A stretch of 64,000 nt of DNA, from positions 24,320-88,319 of the forward strand of contig JBMFOH010000005.1 of NCBI GenBank assembly GCA_049969715.1. Reading direction: 5' to 3'. The stretch is from JBMFOH01 sp049969715 [NCBI: bacterium] (GTDB lineage: Bacteria > DUMJ01). The notes under the pieces are model-generated. The model worked only from the letters and a program-made list of their open reading frames with translations. It was not told where the DNA came from and did not search any database. Position numbers and translations under genes: made by a program. This document shows positions 27,236 to 35,110 of this stretch, one piece after another; the stretch's first letter is position 1; every line of letters begins with the position of its first letter.

Positions 27236-27264
27236 ATTATAACAGTAGATTTAGAGAAAGACAA
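27236..27264 (-). promoter_or_regulatory. sigma70-type promoter for the PEGA gene and possibly aroECK
   Basis: Minus strand TTGTCT, 17 bases, TATAAT, about 40 bases before the PEGA-protein ATG. Confidence 0.75.
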
Positions 27265-27289
27265 CTATATTATGAATTTATAGGTTATC

Positions 27290-27318
27290 TTGCAAAAGTG
27301 ATATGGTTGTGGTATTAT
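27290..27318 (+). promoter_or_regulatory. sigma70-type promoter of the rpmH-rnpA cluster
   Basis: TTGCAA, 17 bases, TATTAT, 32 bases before the rpmH ATG. No DnaA-box-like sequence is near it. Confidence 0.72.
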
Positions 27319-27349
27319 TTCTATTCGAAGGATAGAAGGAGGTTGAAAG

Positions 27350-27490
27350 ATGAAGAAGACGGCTTTCCAGAGAAATGTAAAACCTAGAAGAACTACCCAC
27401 GGGTTTTTAGCAAGGATGAGTTCTCCTGGAGGAAGAAAGACGCTAAAGAGGAGAAGATCAAAGGGAAGATATAGACTTGTTCCAGTTTAA
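27350..27490 (+). CDS. rpmH: 50S ribosomal protein L34
   Basis: This 46-residue, very basic protein has the L34 signature THGFLARM followed by [16 protein letters not shown]. The start ATG is preceded by AGAAGGAGGTTGAAAG. Its stop overlaps the rnpA start (TAATG). The N-terminus MKKTAFQRN departs slightly from the common MKRTYQPN. It opens the conserved rpmH-rnpA-yidD-yidC-jag-mnmE-mnmG cluster. Confidence 0.95.
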   Translation: MKKTAFQRNVKPRRTTHGFLARMSSPGGRKTLKRRRSKGRYRLVPV

Positions 27491-27813
27491 TGCTTCCTAG
27501 AGAACAAAGATTATCAAGCTCTAGAGAGATAAAGAATATTCTTAGAAACGGAAAGAAGATTGATTTGGGTTATTTGAATCTATATGTAATGCCAGGGAAT
27601 GGTAAGATTGGTTTTATAACTACAAGGGGATTTAAGAATGCGGTGATGCGTAACAGGACTAAAAGAAGAATAAGAGGAGCGTTTGAGTCTGGATTGTTTA
27701 AAATTAATAATTACGATATGCTTTTTGTAATAAAGCCAGAGTCTTCTTTAGTAGAATCTTCTAAAATGAGGGAAGATTTTAGTAAGATTCTTCTTGAGTT
27801 TGTAGATGGTTAA
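27490..27813 (+). CDS. rnpA: ribonuclease P protein component
   Basis: RnpA assists the RNase P RNA in removing the 5' leader from precursor tRNAs. The 107-residue protein shows the basic motif [18 protein letters not shown], the RNR signature of the family. The N-terminus [13 protein letters not shown] is also typical. It overlaps rpmH by one base and yidD by 8 bases. Confidence 0.94.
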   Translation: MLPREQRLSSSREIKNILRNGKKIDLGYLNLYVMPGNGKIGFITTRGFKNAVMRNRTKRRIRGAFESGLFKINNYDMLFVIKPESSLVESSKMREDFSKILLEFVDG

Positions 27814-28018
27814 AAGGTTGATCTTAAAGCTAATAAGGTTTTATAAGTTATTTATTTCGCCGATCCTTGGTAAGAATTGTAGGTTTTATCCTACGTGTTC
27901 TGATTATACTTATCAGGCTATCGAAAGGTATGGGGTAAGAAAGGGGATATGGATAGGATTGAAGCGTATTATCAGATGTCACCCTTATAATCCCGGCGGT
28001 TATGATCCATTATTATGA
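27806..28018 (+). CDS. yidD: membrane protein insertion efficiency factor YidD
   Basis: The 70-residue protein has the defining motif [19 protein letters not shown] near the middle and the ending GGYDPL. YidD is a membrane-associated helper placed between rnpA and yidC, as here. Its exact role in membrane insertion is not settled. Confidence 0.94.
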   Translation: MVKRLILKLIRFYKLFISPILGKNCRFYPTCSDYTYQAIERYGVRKGIWIGLKRIIRCHPYNPGGYDPLL

Positions 28019-28046
28019 GATTAAAATCTTTCAGAGAGGATGAATT

Positions 28047-28667
28047 ATGACATATATAAATAATTTCCTTATGAGTATACTCGACTTTTTTTATAATATT
28101 TCAGGAAATTATGGAGTAGCTCTTATACTTTTTACCGTCCTGGTAAAATTAGTATTGTATCCACTTACCCATCAGCAGTTTAAGGCACTTAAGGAACAAC
28201 AAAAGATACAGCCTGAACTAACCAAAATAAGGGAGAAGTATAAAGACGATCCTGAAAAGCTAAATAAAGAGATGATAGAATTGTATCAAAGACATAAGAT
28301 AAATCCTATGGGTGGATGTTTACCATTACTTATCCAGTTTCCTATCTTGGCAATACTCTATAGTGCTATAAGTGCCTATTCTGGCAAATTTGCCAATGCC
28401 AGTTTCCTTTGGATAAGAAGCCTTGCTGCTCCAGATCTTCCTTTGCTCATAATCTATGGAATAAGTATGGTGCTTTCTAGTCTATTTTCTTCGCCAATTA
28501 GTGAAGACCCTTCACAGAGGACAAGTCAATTATTTATGGGAATAGGCTTACCTGTAGTTTTTACTATAATGTTTAGAAACTTCCCTTCAGCTTTTATTCT
28601 GTATTGGTTTGTATTTAATGTGCTTTCTACAATCCAGCAGATTTATGTAATGAGAACAGTAAAGTAA
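28047..28667 (+). CDS. yidC: membrane protein insertase YidC (short form)
   Basis: YidC/OxaI inserts small membrane proteins and helps SecYEG. The 206-residue protein has the hydrophobic core without the large periplasmic P1 domain, as in Gram-positive SpoIIIJ. It shows the cytoplasmic helical hairpin after PLTHQQFKALKEQQKIQPEL, the GGCLPLLIQFPI motif near residue 90 and about five membrane segments. No lipobox cysteine is evident at the N-terminus. It lies between yidD and the jag gene. Confidence 0.93.
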   Translation: MTYINNFLMSILDFFYNISGNYGVALILFTVLVKLVLYPLTHQQFKALKEQQKIQPELTKIREKYKDDPEKLNKEMIELYQRHKINPMGGCLPLLIQFPILAILYSAISAYSGKFANASFLWIRSLAAPDLPLLIIYGISMVLSSLFSSPISEDPSQRTSQLFMGIGLPVVFTIMFRNFPSAFILYWFVFNVLSTIQQIYVMRTVK

Positions 28668-28681
28668 GGATGGAGGTATCT

Positions 28682-29155
28682 ATGCTAATACAGAAACCCA
28701 GTATAGAAAGTCTGGCCAAAATGTTTATTAATCAGCTTTTGGGACCATATAAGCTTAAGTATAATATAGATTTGGAATTAAAAGATAATGTTCATTGGGT
28801 AAAGTTAAGTGGTGAAGATATTTCTTTTCTTATTGGAAGGAGAGGAGTAATCCTTTACTCCCTGCAACATCTATTAAGGCTCTATATAAGAAGAAGTATA
28901 GATGAAGAGATAATGGTAGTTTTGGATATAAATGGCTATAGAGAAGAAAAAGAAAAGAGATTGGTGTTTCAGGCTAATAAAGCTGCCTCTAGAGTGAAAT
29001 CTACTGGAAAGAGGTTTGTCTTCAAGCCTATGCCAGCTGCCCTGAGGAGAGTAATACATAAGGCTCTAGAAAAAAATCCTGATGTTATAACCTATAGTGA
29101 AGGAAAGGAGCCTAAAAGAAGAGTAATAGTAGCTTTAAAAGAAAAGAATGGATAG
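28682..29155 (+). CDS. jag: KH and R3H domain RNA-binding protein (Jag/KhpB-like)
   Basis: The 157-residue protein has a KH-II domain with the GxxG-like loop FLIGRRGVILYSLQHLLR and a C-terminal R3H domain (RFVFKPMPAALRRVIHKALE). It lacks the N-terminal Jag-N domain of Bacillus Jag. The ATG at 28682 is chosen because TGGAGG precedes it at the right distance; an in-frame ATG 12 bases upstream is poorly placed. It directly follows yidC, as in most bacteria, and overlaps mnmE by 8 bases. Confidence 0.88.
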   Translation: MLIQKPSIESLAKMFINQLLGPYKLKYNIDLELKDNVHWVKLSGEDISFLIGRRGVILYSLQHLLRLYIRRSIDEEIMVVLDINGYREEKEKRLVFQANKAASRVKSTGKRFVFKPMPAALRRVIHKALEKNPDVITYSEGKEPKRRVIVALKEKNG

Positions 29156-30500
29156 GACTATTGTTGCCCTTTCTACCCCTTATGGAGAGTCAGGAATAGG
29201 TGTAATAAGAATAAGTGGTCCCGAGGCTCTCAGTATAGCTCGTTGTATCTTTAGAAGTAGAACCAGTATAGATAAGGTTTTATCTCATAGAATTATATTT
29301 GGTCATATTATAGACCCACATACCGGAGAAAAACTTGATGAATGCATTGTTCTCATAATGCGAGCACCTCACAGTTATACTGGAGAAGATATTGTAGAGT
29401 TTCAAGTACACGGGAGTCCTATATTGGAGGAATTAATCCTTAAGTTTCTTATAGAGTTAGGGGCGAAACCTGCAAGCCCTGGAGAGTTTACTAAGAGGGC
29501 ATTTCTCAATGGGAAGCTAGACCTTTCCAGGGCAGAAGCCATTATAGATATTATCCAGGCTAAGAATGAAGTGGGTCTTAAATCATCTTATAATCAACTT
29601 GAAGGGAAATTAAGTGAGCAATTAAGACCTATATTAGACGATTTGAAGGATATAATAACTCATATAGAGGCATTTATTGATTTTCCTGAAGAAGTAGATA
29701 TCTCTTATCAAGAGCTAGAGTTAGAGATTTCAGATATCTCTAAAAGACTTAAGGGTATCTTAAATAACGCCTACTTTACAAGGCTTCACAGAAAAGGTAT
29801 CTACTGTCCTATAGTAGGAAGACCTAATGTTGGAAAATCTAGTCTTTTAAACATTCTTTTAGGGGAAGAAAGGGCTATTGTTACCCCTATCCCTGGAACG
29901 ACGAGGGATACTATCGTCGAATCTCTTTCCATCGGAGGACTTTTTGTTACATTAATTGATACAGCAGGGGTAAGAAATACTGGGGACCTAGTAGAGAGTA
30001 TTGGGGTAGAAAGAACAATAGGAGCCATAGATAAGGCGGATGTAGTTTTATGGGTGATAGATGCAAGCGAACCTTTAACCTCATATGATTACGAGATTGA
30101 GGATATTACCCGTATCAAAAAGAGGATAATAATACTTAATAAGATAGATATAGATAGAACTATTTACATAAATGATGTAGAGCAATTTGGCCCTGTAATA
30201 GAGGTCTCCTGTAAGACAGGAGAAGGGATAGATAATTTGAAGTTGAAGTTGAAGGATATAATAGGGGATGTACCCTCTCCTGCCGATATAGTTCCTGTTA
30301 ACGCAAGACATGAGGGGATTATAAAGAGAAGCCTGGATAATCTTAGTAGTGTTTTGGAAGGACTTAAATGTAAATATCCCCTTGATGTATTGGCAGGGGA
30401 ACTCTGGGAGAGTTATAATATTCTGAGAGAGATTACAGGAGAATCTGTTTCTATAGATATAATAGAAGAGATCTTCTCTAGGTTTTGTGTGGGAAAATGA
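29148..30500 (+). CDS. mnmE: tRNA modification GTPase MnmE
   Basis: MnmE works with MnmG to put a carboxymethylaminomethyl group on U34 of certain tRNAs. The N-terminal folate-binding domain opens with TIVALSTPYGESGIGVIRIS. The G domain near residues 220-380 has GRPNVGKSSLLN, the TTRDT switch, DTAGVRNT and NKID. The protein ends in RFCVGK, retaining the conserved C-terminal cysteine. The length of 450 residues is normal. Its stop overlaps the mnmG start (ATGA). Confidence 0.96.
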   Translation: MDRTIVALSTPYGESGIGVIRISGPEALSIARCIFRSRTSIDKVLSHRIIFGHIIDPHTGEKLDECIVLIMRAPHSYTGEDIVEFQVHGSPILEELILKFLIELGAKPASPGEFTKRAFLNGKLDLSRAEAIIDIIQAKNEVGLKSSYNQLEGKLSEQLRPILDDLKDIITHIEAFIDFPEEVDISYQELELEISDISKRLKGILNNAYFTRLHRKGIYCPIVGRPNVGKSSLLNILLGEERAIVTPIPGTTRDTIVESLSIGGLFVTLIDTAGVRNTGDLVESIGVERTIGAIDKADVVLWVIDASEPLTSYDYEIEDITRIKKRIIILNKIDIDRTIYINDVEQFGPVIEVSCKTGEGIDNLKLKLKDIIGDVPSPADIVPVNARHEGIIKRSLDNLSSVLEGLKCKYPLDVLAGELWESYNILREITGESVSIDIIEEIFSRFCVGK

Positions 30501-32338
30501 ATAGAAATAGATATGATGTTATAGTAGTTGGAGCTGGACATGCGGGGATAGAGTCAGCCCTTGCTGCCAGTAGGCTTGGGTGTTCTACCCTACTTCTTAC
30601 TGGTAATCTAGATACTGTTGGTTGGATGCCTTGTAATCCTGCTATGGGTGGACCAGGGAAGGGGCACCTTGTAAGGGAGATAGATGCACTGGGTGGAGAG
30701 ATTGGTAGAGCTACTGATCTAGCTTATGTTCATATTAGAGTTCTGAATTCAGGAAAGGGGATAGCGGTAAGGGCTTACCGAGCTCAAGTGGAGAAGAAGT
30801 TCTATCATATATATATGAAGGAAAAACTAGAAAATACTCCTAACCTTTCCTTAAGGCAGGCTTATGTTACCGATATACTTACAGATGGGAAGAGAGTGAT
30901 TGGGGTAAGAACCAAGACTAATCAGGAATTCTATGCAAAAGCAGTAGTGATTACAACAGGAACGTTTTTGGGAGGAAAGGTATTTATAGGAACAGAGGTT
31001 TCTTATCCTGCCGGAAGAATGGGAGAACCTCCTAGTGAGGAACTAACAGGATCTCTTAGGAATTTGGGGTTTAGGATTGGTAGGTTTAAAACTGGGACCC
31101 CGCCAAGGGTTGATGGAAGGACAGTAGATTATTCTAAGATGACAGAACAACCTCCTAGTAAGACCCCTCTTAGGTTTTCTTACCGGACAGATCTGGCAGA
31201 AGTTGCTGGCAGAAAGCAACTTTCTTGTTGGCTTACCTTTACTACAGAAAGGACTAGGAAGATTGTTATAGAAAATCTTGATAGGGCTCCTATGTATTCA
31301 GGACAAATTACTGGTACAGGAACTAGATACTGTCCCTCATTTGAGACGAAGGTAGTTCATTTTCCCCATAGAGAGAGGCATCAGGTCTTTATTGAGCCAG
31401 AAGGTCTCCACACTAATGAGATGTATGTTCAGGGAATGTACACGAGTCTTCCAGAAGAGGTCCAGATAGAACTGTTACACAGTATTCCTGGCTTGGAAGA
31501 GGTAGAAATAATGAGACCAGGCTATGCAATTGAATATGATATGGTGTATCCTGATCAGCTTAAGGAAACTCTAGAGACTAAAATAATCTCTGGGCTTTTT
31601 CTTGCAGGCCAGATAAATGGGACCTCAGGATATGAAGAGGCTGGCGCTCAAGGGGTCATTGCTGGAATAAACGCAGCCTTGTATGTTCAGGAAAGGCCTC
31701 CCTTTTATCTTACGAGAAATGAAGCCTATATTGGAGTATTGATAGATGACCTAATTACTAAAGGAATAGTTGAACCTTATAGGATTCTTACTTCTAGGGC
31801 TGAGTATAGATTAACCTTAATGCAAGATAATGCAGATGAAAGACTTATGGAGAAGGGATTTAAACTAGGGCTGATCGACGAGACCCTGTACAAAGAGATG
31901 CTTGAGAGGAGGGAACTTATAGAGGAGGAGATAAGGAGATTAAAAAGGCTCTATATCTCTGAATTGAAGACCTCTGCTTATAACTATCTTAAACGTCCTG
32001 AGGTTACTTACTCTGACCTTATGGGTACTCTAGGAATGCAATCTATACTCTCCTCAGAACTTGTTGATAGATTAGAGGCAAAGGTAAAGTATGAAGGGTA
32101 TATAAAGAGGGAAGAGGAGAGGATGTCTAGATTTAGCCAATTAGATAACAAGGTCCTTCCAGAGGGGATAGATTACAGGAATATAAAAGGTCTTTCTTTA
32201 GAGGCTAGGGATAGACTTTCTCAGGTTAAACCTAGAACCCTAGGGCAGGCAAGCCGACTGCAAGGGGTGAGTCCAGCAGATATCGATGTACTACTTGTAT
32301 ACTTGGAACTCTATAAAAGAGAAGAGTCCAAAATTTGA
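30497..32338 (+). CDS. mnmG: tRNA uridine 5-carboxymethylaminomethyl modification enzyme MnmG
   Basis: This FAD enzyme is the partner of MnmE. It starts with YDVIVVGAGHAGIESALAAS, then NPAMGGPGKGHLVREIDALGG, the NAD/FAD motifs, and GTGTRYCPSFETK with its redox cysteine. The C-terminal helical domain begins near residue 460. ATG 30497 overlaps the mnmE stop and gives 613 residues, the usual size; a GTG four codons earlier is less likely. The last 53 bases overlap the rsmG frame. Confidence 0.96.
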   Translation: MNRNRYDVIVVGAGHAGIESALAASRLGCSTLLLTGNLDTVGWMPCNPAMGGPGKGHLVREIDALGGEIGRATDLAYVHIRVLNSGKGIAVRAYRAQVEKKFYHIYMKEKLENTPNLSLRQAYVTDILTDGKRVIGVRTKTNQEFYAKAVVITTGTFLGGKVFIGTEVSYPAGRMGEPPSEELTGSLRNLGFRIGRFKTGTPPRVDGRTVDYSKMTEQPPSKTPLRFSYRTDLAEVAGRKQLSCWLTFTTERTRKIVIENLDRAPMYSGQITGTGTRYCPSFETKVVHFPHRERHQVFIEPEGLHTNEMYVQGMYTSLPEEVQIELLHSIPGLEEVEIMRPGYAIEYDMVYPDQLKETLETKIISGLFLAGQINGTSGYEEAGAQGVIAGINAALYVQERPPFYLTRNEAYIGVLIDDLITKGIVEPYRILTSRAEYRLTLMQDNADERLMEKGFKLGLIDETLYKEMLERRELIEEEIRRLKRLYISELKTSAYNYLKRPEVTYSDLMGTLGMQSILSSELVDRLEAKVKYEGYIKREEERMSRFSQLDNKVLPEGIDYRNIKGLSLEARDRLSQVKPRTLGQASRLQGVSPADIDVLLVYLELYKREESKI

Positions 32339-32843
32339 AGGATACCTAGAGGAACTTATGAGGGCGCGTAAGGTATTTAATCTCTCAGGAGCAAGGGATG
32401 ATAATGATTTTATAAGACTCATTGAGGAGTCTTTAGCCCCTCTTATGGTGATAAAGGACTGGGAAAACAAGTATGTGATAGATATAGGCAGTGGAGCAGG
32501 TTTTCCCGGTATTCCATTGGCTATTATGGAAGAAGAGGCAAGATTTTTACTCCTCGATAGCTCCTATAAGAGGACCACATTTTTGAAGCTTGTAAAGTTA
32601 AAACTTAGATTGGATAATGTAGAGGTAGTATACGGTGATGCCAGTAGATTAGCTTCTGACGATAACTATAGAGAGAGATTTGATATTGCAATTACTAGAG
32701 GATTAGGAAAGGATGACCTTGGGCGGAAAGTAGCAATGTCCTTTCTGAAAAGGGGTGGTAGATACCTTACATTTAAAAATGAAGGACCAGGATACCCTAT
32801 CAAACCAGGTCTAGTAATATTGGAGGAGATGAGAGATGACTGA
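32286..32843 (+). CDS. rsmG: 16S rRNA (guanine527-N7)-methyltransferase RsmG
   Basis: RsmG transfers a methyl group from S-adenosylmethionine to G527 of 16S rRNA. The SAM-binding site is VIDIGSGAGFPGIPLAI near residue 65, followed by LLLDSSYKRTTFLK. The N-terminal helix VFNLSGARDDNDF matches the family's 'NLTAI..' segment. At 185 residues it is somewhat short, with a clipped C-terminal domain. The start is uncertain: ATG 32286 overlaps mnmG by 53 bases, and a TTG lies 3 codons further on. It overlaps the DUF4446 gene by 8 bases. Confidence 0.85.
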   Translation: MYYLYTWNSIKEKSPKFEGYLEELMRARKVFNLSGARDDNDFIRLIEESLAPLMVIKDWENKYVIDIGSGAGFPGIPLAIMEEEARFLLLDSSYKRTTFLKLVKLKLRLDNVEVVYGDASRLASDDNYRERFDIAITRGLGKDDLGRKVAMSFLKRGGRYLTFKNEGPGYPIKPGLVILEEMRDD

Positions 32844-33207
32844 AACCTTAATCCTAATAATATTAGGTATACTGGCTTTGCTAGTTATAATCTTATTTAT
32901 TATGATATTGGTCCTTAGAAATAATATGAAAAGAGTGGAGGAAAGACAGAAAAATGAGCTAATTCTCTCCACCCTTTCTATAGGGGCAACTAGATATGAT
33001 GCCTTTGAAGGGGTTTCTGGAAAACTCAGTTTTTCTCTTGCCTTTATGGCTGGAGAGAGGGGATTTATACTTACATCTATTCATACGAGGGAGCAATCAT
33101 ATCTATATCTAAAACCATATAATAAGGATAAATCCTCTCTTACTGAAGAAGAGAGGGAGGCAGTAGAGGTGGCTTTAAAGGATGGATATGCTGTAAAAGA
33201 TATATAG
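32836..33207 (+). CDS. DUF4446 family membrane protein
   Basis: The 123-residue protein has one N-terminal membrane segment (residues 5-28) and a soluble domain. That domain has the family wording TRYDAFEGVSGKLSFSLAF, GFILTSIHTREQSYLY and SSLTEEEREAVEVALK. DUF4446 genes often lie near the chromosome-partitioning or tRNA-modification cluster in Firmicutes, which fits its place after rsmG. The function is unknown. Confidence 0.8.
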   Translation: MTETLILIILGILALLVIILFIMILVLRNNMKRVEERQKNELILSTLSIGATRYDAFEGVSGKLSFSLAFMAGERGFILTSIHTREQSYLYLKPYNKDKSSLTEEEREAVEVALKDGYAVKDI

Positions 33208-33217
33208 GAGGTGGTCT

Positions 33218-34048
33218 GTGGATAAAGAGAAGTGGGAATATATAAGGGCTTTTATAACTGGTCTACTGGCAATAATAATAGTTTTGTCCTTTCATCTCTA
33301 TAAGACTAGCCTGCATATTGAAAAGATTAATTATAGACTTACTTTAGCCCATAAGGAGATCTCGAGATTGAAGGGTTTGGAGGCTATAAACAAAAAGCAA
33401 AAGCTCGATATAGAGAGATTAGTTTTGAAGACGGAAGCCCTAAATAAAAGGTTAAGTAAAGTGGAATCATTGAGTGAGGAGGTTAGGATATTAACCGAAA
33501 AGAGCTTAGGTAAAAGACTAGCCTATACAAGTAGAAGCTATTCTCTTTCATCAAGAGGCTACGATGCTCCTTCAGATTCTATTGGTGCTAGACTTGATGA
33601 GATAGAGCAAAGTCTTAACTTCCATGAAGATGAGTTAAATTCTTTAAAATCCCAATTGGAGAAGGTCTATGAGGAAAAGACATCTATTCCCCAGGGAATG
33701 CCTGCTCCTGGGAGTATTTCTTCCGGCTTTGGTTGGCGAGGTAGGGAATTTCATAGTGGAGTAGATATTCCTCTAAGGATTGGAACCCCTATTAGCTCTA
33801 CTGCTAATGGTTATGTCTCTTATGTAGGATGGAGATATGGTTATGGTCTTGTAGTAATAGTAAGTCATAGATATGGCTTTAGCACTTGGTATGCTCATCT
33901 CTCTAGGGTGATTGTAAGGGCGGGAGAAAGGGTGGAAAGGGGCCAGATTATTGGATATTCTGGGGCGACTGGAAATGTTACTGGTCCTCATCTACACTAT
34001 GAGGTAAGAGTGAATGGAACCCCAGTTGATCCTAGAGAATATCTATAG
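33218..34048 (+). CDS. M23 family peptidase (LytM-type) with coiled coil
   Basis: The GTG start is placed after TAGGAGGTGG. The 276-residue protein has an N-terminal membrane anchor (residues 10-28) and a coiled coil near residues 30-90. A LytM zinc-endopeptidase domain follows: SGFGWRGREFHSGVDIP (His and Asp ligands), THWYAHL-like TWYAHLSRV and GPHLHYEVRVNG. Such proteins cut or regulate the cutting of peptidoglycan cross-links, here with catalytic residues intact. It is the last gene of the rpmH cluster, ending 9 bases before a URO-D family gene. Confidence 0.9.
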   Translation: MDKEKWEYIRAFITGLLAIIIVLSFHLYKTSLHIEKINYRLTLAHKEISRLKGLEAINKKQKLDIERLVLKTEALNKRLSKVESLSEEVRILTEKSLGKRLAYTSRSYSLSSRGYDAPSDSIGARLDEIEQSLNFHEDELNSLKSQLEKVYEEKTSIPQGMPAPGSISSGFGWRGREFHSGVDIPLRIGTPISSTANGYVSYVGWRYGYGLVVIVSHRYGFSTWYAHLSRVIVRAGERVERGQIIGYSGATGNVTGPHLHYEVRVNGTPVDPREYL

Positions 34049-34057
34049 GAGGATGGT

Positions 34058-35110
34058 ATGACAAGTAGAGAAAGGATAAAAATGGTATTAGCACATAAAG
34101 AACCAGATAGAGTACCCATACAGGATAGCATATGGTCAGCTACAATAAGCAGATGGCATAGAGAAGGGCTTCCTGAAGAAATCTCTGTCAGTGAATATTT
34201 TGATTTTGAAATGGTGGGTTTTGGAGCAGACCTCTCCCCTAGGTTCCCTATAAGAATATTGGAAAGGAATGAGACCTACATTATCGAAACTACCCCCTAT
34301 GGCGGTGTAAGGAAAAACTTCAGAGACTATTCCACCACACCAGAGGTAATAGATTGGCCTATAAGATCTAAAGATGATTGGTATAAAATTAAGGAGAGGC
34401 TTCAACCTGATATAACAAGGGTAGATTGGGTAAGTTCTCTAAATGACTTTACTAGGGCTTATGAAGATGGTAAATTTATCACCTATAATGCGGCTATGGG
34501 GTATGACCTTTTTCAGAGCTATCTAAAGACAGAAGAACTTCTTGTAGTGTTGGTAGAAGACCCCCAATGGGCTAAGGATATGTTTAGAACCCATGCTCTA
34601 TTACTTATTGAGATGGCTAAAATTATGATGAGTAACGGATTTGAATTTAATGGAGCTTTCCTCTATAATGATATGGGGTATAGGAATGGACTTCTCTTTT
34701 CACCTAAGACATATCAAGAGGTATTAATGGAAACAGATGCTATGATATGTGACTTTTTCCATAAAAATAATATGCCTGTAATACTACATTCCTGTGGAAC
34801 TGTTAAGGAGCTTATTCCATATCTAATAGAGGTAGGTTTTGACTGCCTTCAACCACTAGAGGTGAAAGCGGGAATGGACCTTTTAGAGCTCAAGCCTAAG
34901 TTTGGAGATAAGCTTTCATTTATGGGTGGAATAGATGTGAGAAAGATGACAGATCCAGTAGCTATTGAGGAAGAGATAAGTAGAAAATTTGAAATAGCCA
35001 AAAAGGGTGGAGGATATATTTATCATAGTGATCACTCTATTCCTAAGAATATAAGTTTTGAACAGTATAAATACGTGATAGATCTTGTAAAAAGGTACGG
35101 AAAGTATTAA
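34058..35110 (+). CDS. uroporphyrinogen decarboxylase family protein (methyltransferase-like)
   Basis: The 350-residue protein has the URO-D barrel pattern: the KMVLAHKEPDRVP opening, YNDMGYRNGLLFSP and ILHSCGTVKELIPYLIE. His244 and Cys246 in HSCG match the first two zinc ligands of MtaA/MtbA methylcobamide:CoM methyltransferases. The expected third cysteine near the end is replaced by YHSDHSIP, so the metal site is not certain. Authentic heme-pathway HemE is unlikely. It may act on a methyl-corrinoid or methylated substrate (inference). It converges on fhs with a 4-base overlap. Confidence 0.75.
   Translation: MTSRERIKMVLAHKEPDRVPIQDSIWSATISRWHREGLPEEISVSEYFDFEMVGFGADLSPRFPIRILERNETYIIETTPYGGVRKNFRDYSTTPEVIDWPIRSKDDWYKIKERLQPDITRVDWVSSLNDFTRAYEDGKFITYNAAMGYDLFQSYLKTEELLVVLVEDPQWAKDMFRTHALLLIEMAKIMMSNGFEFNGAFLYNDMGYRNGLLFSPKTYQEVLMETDAMICDFFHKNNMPVILHSCGTVKELIPYLIEVGFDCLQPLEVKAGMDLLELKPKFGDKLSFMGGIDVRKMTDPVAIEEEISRKFEIAKKGGGYIYHSDHSIPKNISFEQYKYVIDLVKRYGKY

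Noticed and set aside
27198-27349. Possible replication origin before rpmH
   Set aside because: No cluster of DnaA-box-like 9-mers and no dnaA; the gap is explained by two divergent promoters.
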